Below, piece by piece: positions 54,748 through 61,519 of a DNA stretch of 61,519 bases. The translations under genes and the position numbers were made by a program. Positions within the stretch are counted from its first letter, which is position 1, and each line of letters opens with the position of its first letter. The stretch spans positions 1-61,519 of the forward strand of contig NZ_JBHUQE010000019.1 in the NCBI RefSeq assembly GCF_042687825.1, written 5' to 3'. The notes below the pieces were generated by a model that had not been told where the DNA came from, made no database searches, and was given only the letters and a program-made list of their open reading frames with translations. The stretch comes from Sedimentitalea sp042687825. GTDB taxonomy: Bacteria > Pseudomonadota > Alphaproteobacteria > Rhodobacterales > Rhodobacteraceae.

Positions 54748-55596
54748 TCAGCGTTTGCGGATCCAGAAGGAATGCGCCCGACCGTTCTGCAGGAACGGCA
54801 GGGCGGCAACGGCGTCGGGCCGGTCCTGTTGCAGGTGATAGCCCGGCCACAGAATGTCATATCCCCCGCCCTGCAACAGCGCGTGCAACATGTATTGCTC
54901 GGCCCAGGACGGACAGTCGTAAAAGAACCGCTTGGGGTATTCATAGGGCAGGAACACGTCATGCACATGGATCAGCACGCCCGGCGCCAGGGCCGGTATG
55001 ATCCGGCAGAACAAATGCGCCACATCGTTGCTCATGCGGACCTGGTGGCTGCTGTCGATGAACAGGATGTCGCCGGCGGCCAGGTCGGCGAACAACTCAG
55101 GGTCGACGGCCTCCAGCGGCGCCTGCTCGAAGCGGTCCACCACCGCGGCGATGTCGGCGCGCGGCGCCGGATCGATCGCCGTCAGCACCGTGGACAGCCC
55201 CCCGTCCAGAACCGCCTGCCGCGTTACCCGGGTCGAGTTGCCGCAGCCCACCTCGATCACCCGGGCGGGCGCGGCACGGCGCACCATCAGATACAGCGCC
55301 TCGGCATCGGGACTGTCGAAATATCCGTTGCCCGGCGCATAGCCGGTCTGGGTCTGGCCCGCCTGCATCAGCCGCGCCAGTTCATCGCGATGCTGCGCGA
55401 AATCCGCCACCAGCGGCGCAATGTCGAAATCCCGCATCCCCGGCGAAAAAGCATAGGCGGGCCGTTGCAGACCACCGCGCGCATCAAAGGCACGCAAGCG
55501 CTGCTGCTCGGCCGCGTGTTCCGTTCCGTCGCTGATCCGGACATCAAGGCCGGCAATCAATTCATTGATCTGCCTGATTTTTGCACCGTTACCCAT
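54748..55596 (-). CDS. Class I SAM-dependent methyltransferase (Methyltransf_24-like)
   Basis: A 282-residue protein with an N-terminal helical part (1-100) and a Rossmann domain whose SAM motif I is VIEVGCGNSTRV (about 118-129). The ILFIDSSHQVRMSND segment and a late IHVHDVFLPYEYP are typical of family 24. The substrate is unknown; such enzymes are often found in glycan or surface loci. The start at 55596 is supported by the coding pattern. It is divergent from the carboxylate-amine ligase gene. Confidence 0.82.
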   Translation of the reverse strand: MGNGAKIRQINELIAGLDVRISDGTEHAAEQQRLRAFDARGGLQRPAYAFSPGMRDFDIAPLVADFAQHRDELARLMQAGQTQTGYAPGNGYFDSPDAEALYLMVRRAAPARVIEVGCGNSTRVTRQAVLDGGLSTVLTAIDPAPRADIAAVVDRFEQAPLEAVDPELFADLAAGDILFIDSSHQVRMSNDVAHLFCRIIPALAPGVLIHVHDVFLPYEYPKRFFYDCPSWAEQYMLHALLQGGGYDILWPGYHLQQDRPDAVAALPFLQNGRAHSFWIRKR

Positions 55597-55762
55597 ATCG
55601 CATCTCGCCCCGTTTCCGGCGGGCCTCGCTGCCCGCCCCGCCGAATTGCCCTGTTCCGGGCAGCGCCGCAAGCCCCCGATCCGGCAGCCGTTGGTGTGGT
55701 TTTTTCTTGGCAATCGCACGGCAAGCGTCTTGACTGTCCCGGAAACCGAAAGGAGCGGGCAC

Positions 55763-56878
55763 ATGCAGCAGGAGTTTACCCTTGGCATCGAAGAGGAATA
55801 CCTGCTGGTAGACCGCGACAGCCTTAATCTGGCCGAGGCCCCCGAAGCATTGATGACGGCCTGCCAATCCGATCTGCAAGGCCAGATCAGCCCGGAATTC
55901 CTGCAATGCCAGATCGAGGTCGGCACCCGCGTCTGCGCCTCGATCGACGAGGCCCGCGAGGATCTGAAACGCCTGCGCAGCTGCGTCGCGCGCCATGCGG
56001 CGGATCACAACCTGGCCCCGATCGCTGTGTCCTGCCACCCGTTCGCCGACTGGAAAAGCCAGCAGCACACGGAAAAGGACCGCTATAACGCGCTGCAGCG
56101 CGCCCTGGGCGGGGTGGCCCGGCGCATGCTGATCTGCGGCATGCATGTGCATGTGGGGCTCGAAGAAGAGGCGCTGCGCATCGATCTCATGCCGCAGCTC
56201 AGCTATTTCCTGCCGCATCTTCTGGCCCTGTCCACCTCGTCGCCCTTCTGGCAGGGCGACGATACCGGGCTGGCCAGCTATCGGCTGACGGTGTTCGACA
56301 ACCTGCCCCGCACCGGTCTGCCGCCGCATTTCGACAGTTGGACCGATTTCCAGCGCACCACCGGCACCCTGATCGAGCTGGGCGTGATCGAGGACACCAC
56401 CAAGATCTGGTGGGACCTGCGCCCGTCGCATAATTTCCCGACGCTGGAAACCCGGATCATGGATGTGCAGCCCCGGCTGGAACACACGCTGGCGCTGGCG
56501 GCGGTGATCCAGGCGATCACCCGGATGCTGTGCCGACTGCGCGCGCGCAACCAGCGCTGGCGCATTTACGACCGGTTTCTGATCGCCGAGAACCGCTGGC
56601 GCGCCCAGCGCTATGGCACGACCGAAGGCCTGATCGATTTCGGCGACCGGTCGATCAAGCCGATGTCCCTGTTGGTGGATGAACTGATCGGCATGCTGGC
56701 CGAGGATGCCGAAGCCCTGGGCACCACCCACGAACTGGCCATGCTGCGCACGATCGTCAAAGACGGCACCAGCGCCGCCCGCCAGCGCCGCGCCCGGGCT
56801 CGGGCGGAAACCGAAAACCAGCCGACAGGACCGGCCGTCGTGAAACATCTGATCGAGGAATTCCACCAGGATTTGTAG
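55763..56878 (+). CDS. Carboxylate-amine ligase, YbdK/GCS2 family
   Basis: A 371-residue ATP-grasp-like enzyme of the glutamate-cysteine ligase type 2 family. It begins EFTLGIEEEYLLVDRDS, the GIEEE motif binding ATP-magnesium, and has the CGMHVHVGL segment (about 126-134). YbdK-type enzymes have weak gamma-glutamylcysteine activity; the true substrate is unknown. AAAGGAG precedes the ATG. Confidence 0.9.
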   Translation: MQQEFTLGIEEEYLLVDRDSLNLAEAPEALMTACQSDLQGQISPEFLQCQIEVGTRVCASIDEAREDLKRLRSCVARHAADHNLAPIAVSCHPFADWKSQQHTEKDRYNALQRALGGVARRMLICGMHVHVGLEEEALRIDLMPQLSYFLPHLLALSTSSPFWQGDDTGLASYRLTVFDNLPRTGLPPHFDSWTDFQRTTGTLIELGVIEDTTKIWWDLRPSHNFPTLETRIMDVQPRLEHTLALAAVIQAITRMLCRLRARNQRWRIYDRFLIAENRWRAQRYGTTEGLIDFGDRSIKPMSLLVDELIGMLAEDAEALGTTHELAMLRTIVKDGTSAARQRRARARAETENQPTGPAVVKHLIEEFHQDL

Positions 56879-57203
56879 CCTGCCCCTAGAAAAACAGGCG
56901 CGATTCTGGACGAATCGCCCGCCCCGGTCCGGGCATCACATCCCTGATCCGACAAACAATGCCCGTTTTTCTGGCAGACTGTCCGGTTTTGCCGGAGGGG
57001 AACACACTATAATCGCGATCATGCCACCAATCTTAGCAACCTGAAATTGTATTAAATCATGTCCACTTTACATAAATCGTACAGTTTGCGTTAATGGGCG
57101 GCAGAAGTCGGAACCGGAGACACCCGGTTTCGCAATCGTCTGCAGCCAACAGCGGCGACGGTTTGACTAGTACACAAACGTTTCGGGTATGGGGGACGAA
57201 CTC
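56879..57203. other. 325-base intergenic stretch, partly AT-rich
   Basis: No gene is supported. From about 57020 to 57100 the sequence is clearly AT-richer than the neighbourhood, as in a promoter region, and a TTGACT motif lies at 57163, but I cannot fix a promoter. Confidence 0.45.
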
Positions 57204-57863
57204 ATGATATCCAAAATTGGCGGCCTTGTGGCTGCCGCAACCGTGGCCACATTTGGGATGTTCGGATCGGCAAAAGCCGCCGTGATGAATTTTTCCGAGA
57301 CCTCTTCCGGCATCAACCTGTCGGCGCAGGTGACACTGACATTCAATTCGATCGTTTCGGGCGAATATCTGTATGACGTCACCGTGGCCAACACCACGTT
57401 GCCGCAAGCCGGTGACAACAGCCTGGTGGCCTTTGCCTTTAACGTCGATCCTGACAATGTCCAGATCGGCTCGATCAACACCAGCAGCATCTTTTCCTTC
57501 GCAGGCGGCAGCGGCAATGTCGGCCAGGGACTCGGCAGCTTCGAGTTCTGCTATGAGGTGGACAACAACAACAACTGCACCGGCAACAACCCGTCAAACG
57601 CGTTGGGAGAAGGTGAATCGGATAGCTTCCAGCTTTCCTTTATCAGCCCGTCGCAATTGGTGTTCCTGAACGGTCTCGTGCGGTTCCAGGAAGTCGGCGC
57701 AAATGGTGGCAGCGAAAAGATCGGCAGCGGTGACTGCGACCCGATCACTCAGATTTGCGGACCGCCGGTCAGCCAGATTCCTGTGCCCGCCAGCCTGCCT
57801 TTGATGATCTCGGCACTGGGTGTCGGCGTTCTGATCAACCGCAGACGGCGTAAACTGGCATAA
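57204..57863 (+). CDS. VPLPA-CTERM type exported protein
   Basis: A 219-residue protein with a Sec signal peptide (about 1-26), a beta-rich Asn/Ser/Gly-rich central region and a C-terminal sorting signal: IPVPASLPLM, a hydrophobic helix (to about 208) and RRRRKLA. This fits the VPLPA/PEP-CTERM class processed by exosortases. No exosortase gene is in the window. The start at 57204 follows GGGGGACG; an in-frame ATG 15 bases earlier is less likely. A terminator follows. Confidence 0.85.
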   Translation: MISKIGGLVAAATVATFGMFGSAKAAVMNFSETSSGINLSAQVTLTFNSIVSGEYLYDVTVANTTLPQAGDNSLVAFAFNVDPDNVQIGSINTSSIFSFAGGSGNVGQGLGSFEFCYEVDNNNNCTGNNPSNALGEGESDSFQLSFISPSQLVFLNGLVRFQEVGANGGSEKIGSGDCDPITQICGPPVSQIPVPASLPLMISALGVGVLINRRRRKLA

Positions 57864-57889
57864 ATCTGCCGACCCGTGAGGTTTTACAG

Positions 57890-57916
57890 AGGCGCCCTTG
57901 CTGGGCGCCTTTTTTT
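57890..57916 (+). terminator. Rho-independent terminator of the VPLPA-CTERM gene
   Basis: An 8-bp perfect stem (AGGCGCCC / GGGCGCCT) with loop TTGCT ends in seven T, 26 bases after the stop. Confidence 0.9.
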
Positions 57917-57947
57917 CGCCCTATTCGCTTGCTAGGGAAATGGCCCG

Positions 57948-59108
57948 GTGGGGCACGGAACAGGCAAGCGAGACAGAAAATTGGCAAAAGACTGGAACTT
58001 TGGCGACCCCGCCTTTGCGGGTTGGGGCGGAATTGCGCGTGCGGGCGCGGACTCTCACAAGATTTCGGACGTTTTCGGTTCGGAACAGGACGCGTTCTTT
58101 TTGAACCTGCCCGCCGGCACTGACCGGGCACCGGTAGCACTGGCTGCGGCCGACAAGAAAGCCGCGGCGGACCTGGCCGATCGGGCCGTTCCGACCGATG
58201 CGAATTGGCTGAAAGATCTGTTCGCGGGTATCGGCAACCAAAGCGATGAACAGGAAGCCGACTTGTCCGACGCTGGCATCGACGATTTCGATTATGCGTT
58301 CGCAAAACCCGCGACCAAGGGCGGCAATGGCCGCGGCAAGGACAAAAACAACGACGGGACAGACAGCGGCGGGACAGACAGCGGCGGGACCGATTCCGGC
58401 GGCGGCGACACAGGCGGTGGCGATACGGGTGGCAGCGATCCAAACGTCTATGTCAGCGGTCTGGACACACCGAACGGGTTCAACATCGAGATCGAATTCA
58501 CCGGCAGTTGGACCGACACGTATAAGCAGATCGTCAAGGACGCCGCCGAACATTTCAGCGACATCATCACCGGCGACATCGCCAGCTACAACGGTGTCGA
58601 CGATTTCAAACTGCTGGCCATTATGAACGATGTTGACGGCGCCGGTGGCATTCTGGGCGTTGGCGGCACCATGACCGAACGACCGGGCAGCTATCTGCCA
58701 AGCAACGGTTTCCTGCGCATAGACCAGGCGGACGCGGCCGGGCAATTGCAGCAGGGCACGCTGCAGGACGTCGTACTCCACGAGGTCATGCATTCCCTGG
58801 GCTTTGGCACCATCTGGAGCGAACTGGGGCTGGTCCAGTCCATCGGCGGATCCATGCGATTTACCGGGGCGAATGCGATTCAGGCCTATAATGACGATTT
58901 TGCCGACATCGCGGCGAACGACCCCTACGCCTCTCAGGGCGTAAAGATCTCGGGCGACGGATCGCACTGGGATCACGCGACCTTTACCCACGAGGTCATG
59001 ACACCGTCGATCTACGGCTCTGGCAATTACATCTCGGACATGTCGATCGCTGCCCTGCAGGACATGGGCTATGAAACCGTCTACGGCGACAGCGTGCTGG
59101 TTGGCTGA
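57948..59108 (+). CDS. Leishmanolysin-like zinc metalloprotease without signal peptide
   Basis: About 386 residues. The zinc site is HEVMHSLGFGTIW (about 278-290), with His278, Glu279 and His282; a third His at about 340 (SHWDH) and an EVMTP Met-turn match the M8 family. Residues 138-163 are short Gly/Asp/Ser/Thr repeats that look like a linker. No Sec or Tat signal is seen. The start is uncertain: GTG at 57948 with AGGGA upstream, or TTG at 57981. Acidic, repeat-linked and unsignalled, it could be a type I secretion substrate. Confidence 0.75.
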   Translation: MGHGTGKRDRKLAKDWNFGDPAFAGWGGIARAGADSHKISDVFGSEQDAFFLNLPAGTDRAPVALAAADKKAAADLADRAVPTDANWLKDLFAGIGNQSDEQEADLSDAGIDDFDYAFAKPATKGGNGRGKDKNNDGTDSGGTDSGGTDSGGGDTGGGDTGGSDPNVYVSGLDTPNGFNIEIEFTGSWTDTYKQIVKDAAEHFSDIITGDIASYNGVDDFKLLAIMNDVDGAGGILGVGGTMTERPGSYLPSNGFLRIDQADAAGQLQQGTLQDVVLHEVMHSLGFGTIWSELGLVQSIGGSMRFTGANAIQAYNDDFADIAANDPYASQGVKISGDGSHWDHATFTHEVMTPSIYGSGNYISDMSIAALQDMGYETVYGDSVLVG

Positions 59109-59132
59109 ATCACCGATTGTCCGCATGAATAC

Positions 59133-59161
59133 AGGGGCGCCCTTGTTCGGCGCCCCTTTTT
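59133..59161 (+). terminator. Rho-independent terminator of the metalloprotease gene
   Basis: A 9-bp perfect stem (AGGGGCGCC / GGCGCCCCT, loop CTTGTTC) ends in five T, 25 bases after the stop. Confidence 0.9.
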
Positions 59162-59303
59162 CATGCGGCCGGCGACACGGCGCTCTTTTGTCACCAATCC
59201 CCGGATGCGCCGAAAACAGCGAACACATTGTGGCCCGTTGCAAAACTCCTGTAAGGATTGCGAAATACCCAGACCTTCAATTGTTGCGCCCAAGGAGCCT
59301 TTC

Positions 59304-60446
59304 ATGGATTTTGCACTGACCGAGGAACAATCTGCCATCTTCGACATGGCCCACGCGTTTGGGCAGGATCAGATCGCACCGCATGCGCGCCAGTGGGAAC
59401 GCGACGGCACGATTCCCAAGGACCTGTGGCCGCAGATCGGCGAGCTGGGCTTTGGCGGTCTGTACTGCTCCGAAGAGAGCGGCGGCGCCGGTCTCGGCCG
59501 CCTGGACGCGACGCTGGTGTTCGAGGCGCTGTCGATGGCCTGTCCCTCGGTCGCCGCGCTGCTGTCGATCCACAACATGTGCGCCAAGATGCTGGACAGC
59601 TTTGGCAGCGACGAATTCAAGGCCCGTGTGATGCCCGGGGTGACCAGCCTGAACACCCTGCTCAGCTATTGCCTGACCGAACCGGGCGCCGGCAGCGACG
59701 CCGGGGCGCTGCGCACCCGCGCGGAAAAGACCGATGACGGCTATGTGCTGAACGGCAGCAAGGCATTCATTTCCGGCGGCAGCTATTCGGACGCCTATGT
59801 CTGCATGGTGCGCACCGGCGAGGATGGGCCAAAGGGCATCTCCACGGTCTATGTCGAGGACGGCTCGTCCGGGCTGTCCTTTGGCGCGCTCGAGGAAAAG
59901 ATGGGATGGAAGAGCCAGCCCACCGCGCAGGTTCAGTTCGACGATTGCAAGGTCGCCGCCAACAACCTGGTCGGCGAAGAAGGCAGCGGGTTCAAATACG
60001 CGATGAAGGGGCTGGATGGCGGTCGTCTGAACATCTCGGCCTGCTCGCTGGGCGCGGCCCAGTCGGCACTGGACCTGACCCTGCAATACATGAGCGAGCG
60101 CAAGGCGTTCGGCAAATCCATCGACCAGTTCCAGGGCTTGCAGTTCCGTCTGGCCGACATGGAAATCGAATTGCAGGCCGCGCGCACCTTCCTGCGGCAG
60201 GCGGCCTGGAAACTGGACCAGGGCGCACCGGATGCGACCAAGTTCTGCGCCATGGCCAAGGCCTTTGTCACCGAGACCGGCAGCAAGGTGGTCGATCAGT
60301 GTCTGCAACTGCATGGCGGCTATGGCTATCTGTCCGATTACGGCATCGAGAAACTGGTCCGTGACCTGCGGGTGCACCAGATCCTCGAAGGCACCAACGA
60401 GATCATGCGGGTGATCGTCGCCCGTCACCTGATGGCAGAACGCTAG
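59304..60446 (+). CDS. Acyl-CoA dehydrogenase, probably isobutyryl-CoA dehydrogenase
   Basis: A 380-residue FAD enzyme that oxidises an acyl-CoA to its enoyl-CoA. It begins DFALTEEQSAIFDMA; catalytic Glu region LEGTNEIMRVIVAR is near the end, and CLTEPGAGSDAG (about 126-137) binds substrate. Immediate neighbours are 3-hydroxyisobutyryl-CoA hydrolase and mmsB, so isobutyryl-CoA in valine breakdown is the likely substrate. AAGGAG precedes the ATG. Confidence 0.92.
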   Translation: MDFALTEEQSAIFDMAHAFGQDQIAPHARQWERDGTIPKDLWPQIGELGFGGLYCSEESGGAGLGRLDATLVFEALSMACPSVAALLSIHNMCAKMLDSFGSDEFKARVMPGVTSLNTLLSYCLTEPGAGSDAGALRTRAEKTDDGYVLNGSKAFISGGSYSDAYVCMVRTGEDGPKGISTVYVEDGSSGLSFGALEEKMGWKSQPTAQVQFDDCKVAANNLVGEEGSGFKYAMKGLDGGRLNISACSLGAAQSALDLTLQYMSERKAFGKSIDQFQGLQFRLADMEIELQAARTFLRQAAWKLDQGAPDATKFCAMAKAFVTETGSKVVDQCLQLHGGYGYLSDYGIEKLVRDLRVHQILEGTNEIMRVIVARHLMAER

Positions 60447-60452
60447 GTTCAA

Positions 60453-61493
60453 GTGTCCGATATCAATATCCGCATTCAGGGGCGGGCCGGACGCATCACC
60501 CTGACCCGGCCCAAGGCGCTGAACGCCCTGACCTATGACATGATCAGCGCCGTCGAGGCGGCGCTGGATACCTGGCGCGACGATGATCGCGTGGCGCTGG
60601 TGCTGATTGACGGCGCTGGCGAACGCGCCTTTTGCGCCGGCGGCGACATCGCGCAGCTCTACAAGACCGGCACGGCCGGCAGCTATGGCTATGGCCGCCA
60701 GTTCTGGCGCGACGAATACCGCATGAACGACAAGATCGCCCGCTATCCCAAGCCGGTGATCAGTTTCCTGCATGGCTTCGTCATGGGCGGCGGCGTCGGC
60801 ATCGGCTGTCACGGCAGCCACCGTGTGGTCTGCGAGAACAGCCAGATCGCCATGCCGGAATGCGGCATCGGTCTGGTGCCCGATGTCGGCGGTGCCTATC
60901 TGCTGGCCCGGGCCCCGGGGCGGCTGGGTGAATATCTCGGCCTCACCGGTGCCCGCATGGGGCCGGATGGGGCGATCCTGTCGCAATTCGCCACCCATTA
61001 CGTGCCCCAGGCCCAGTGGCCGGACCTGGTGTCCGAGTTGATCGACAGCGGCAGCCCCGATGCCCTGCAGGCGGCGGCCATGCCCCCGCCCCCGGGGCGG
61101 ATCATCGCGGTGCGCCAGCAGATCGACCATCATTTCGCCGCCCCCGATCTGGCCGGAATACTGGCCAGCCTGCGCGGAGATGACGGTGAATTCGCGACCG
61201 ACGCGCTGAAACTGGTGATGCGCAACTCGCCCTTGTCCATGGGCGCCACCCTGTCGATCATCGACCGGCTGCGGCAACAGGGGCCGACCCTGCGCGGCGC
61301 GCTGGAACTGGAATTCCGCTATGTCTTTCGCACGATGGAACATGGCGATTTCCTCGAAGGCATCCGCGCAGCGATCATCGACAAGGACCGGAACCCGACC
61401 TGGCGGCAGCAGCATGACGCGCTGACCCAGGCGGATATCGATTTCATGCTGGCGCCGCTGGGCGACCAGGCGTTGCGGTTCGAAGAGGAGTAG
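60453..61493 (+). CDS. 3-hydroxyisobutyryl-CoA hydrolase
   Basis: A 346-residue crotonase-fold enzyme that releases 3-hydroxyisobutyrate in valine degradation. The hallmarks are FCAGGDIAQLY (about 60-70) and the active-site segment AMPECGIGLVPDVGG (about 131-145). The length (about 345) is that of the hydrolase, not of simple enoyl-CoA hydratases. It starts at a GTG six bases after the acyl-CoA dehydrogenase stop and is followed after three bases by mmsB. Confidence 0.9.
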   Translation: MSDINIRIQGRAGRITLTRPKALNALTYDMISAVEAALDTWRDDDRVALVLIDGAGERAFCAGGDIAQLYKTGTAGSYGYGRQFWRDEYRMNDKIARYPKPVISFLHGFVMGGGVGIGCHGSHRVVCENSQIAMPECGIGLVPDVGGAYLLARAPGRLGEYLGLTGARMGPDGAILSQFATHYVPQAQWPDLVSELIDSGSPDALQAAAMPPPPGRIIAVRQQIDHHFAAPDLAGILASLRGDDGEFATDALKLVMRNSPLSMGATLSIIDRLRQQGPTLRGALELEFRYVFRTMEHGDFLEGIRAAIIDKDRNPTWRQQHDALTQADIDFMLAPLGDQALRFEEE

Positions 61494-61496
61494 AAA

Positions 61497-61519
61497 ATGA
61501 AAATCGGATTCATAGGTCT
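61497..61519 (+). CDS. mmsB: Start of 3-hydroxyisobutyrate dehydrogenase (partial)
   Basis: Only seven codons (MKIGFIG) are in the window. They are the start of a Rossmann fold as in MmsB, which oxidises 3-hydroxyisobutyrate to the substrate of MmsA. GAGGAG precedes it. The call rests mainly on position in the valine cluster. Confidence 0.6.

Noticed and set aside
56890..56905. Weak inverted repeat after the carboxylate-amine ligase gene as a terminator
   Set aside because: The stem is only about five bases with a long loop and no following T run.

Overview
This 61.5 kb window is ordinary high-GC alphaproteobacterial chromosome, most likely from the roseobacter group of the Rhodobacteraceae. 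The reasons are the gene families and their order (lexA-comEC-gltX-gltA; valine catabolism with mmsA, acyl-CoA dehydrogenase, 3-hydroxyisobutyryl-CoA hydrolase and mmsB), a direct-repeat SOS box of the GTTC-N7-GTTC type, a gene-transfer-agent (GTA) type endolysin/holin pair, a fused indolepyruvate oxidoreductase, and a VPLPA-type C-terminal sorting signal. There is no prophage, insertion sequence, CRISPR array, rRNA or tRNA that I can support. One N at 14815 sits between two identical 123-bp copies inside comEC; this looks like an assembly join, not biology.

Layout. 1-5.8 kb: a sodium:solute symporter with its small partner, a cNMP/CBS/DUF294 signalling protein, a small membrane protein and a membrane-anchored DnaQ-like exonuclease, all on the plus strand. 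5.9-8.5 kb: flavin reductase, a DUF6494 protein, divergent polysaccharide deacetylase. 8.6-13.5 kb: trpG-trpD-trpC-moaC-moeA, mostly translationally coupled, then lexA with a self-regulatory SOS box. 13.5-18.6 kb: comEC (minus), gltX and gltA (plus). 18.8-22.7 kb: an acidic surface-type protein facing a four-gene minus-strand operon of unknown exported or membrane proteins, including a 41-residue peptide gene. 23-28.1 kb: enoyl-CoA hydratase, ccmH, ccmF, the GTA-type holin and endolysin, and ccmE. 28.1-34.8 kb: argC, murI, indolepyruvate ferredoxin oxidoreductase and a divergent LysR regulator. 34.8-40.6 kb: a candidate 80-nt small RNA, an MscS channel, purL, bolA and grxD. 40.6-42.9 kb: an unusual membrane sensor-like protein, then zapA with a coiled-coil partner. 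43.1-49.4 kb: tkt, a flavin monooxygenase-like protein, a DUF808 protein, gap with a 47-residue membrane protein, and coaD. 49.7-52.8 kb: a CBS protein, LysR and mmsA. 52.9-59.1 kb: an accessory stretch (orphan protein, Tat-exported L,D-transpeptidase, FNR-boxed DsrE protein, methyltransferase, carboxylate-amine ligase, VPLPA-CTERM protein, leishmanolysin-like protease). 59.3 kb to the end: acyl-CoA dehydrogenase, 3-hydroxyisobutyryl-CoA hydrolase and the first bases of mmsB.

The genes form several functional sets. The cytochrome c maturation genes are interrupted by the lysis pair. The valine pathway genes lie on both sides of the 6.5-kb accessory stretch. Central carbon genes (gltA, tkt, gap) are scattered, and gap carries two operator-like palindromes. 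The most interesting uncharacterised items are the 19.8-22.7 kb exported-protein operon, the small RNA at 34.86 kb, the lysis cassette inside the ccm genes, the symporter/NTase/exonuclease group and the membrane sensor at 40.6 kb. All functions are inferred from reading the sequence; no database search was run.
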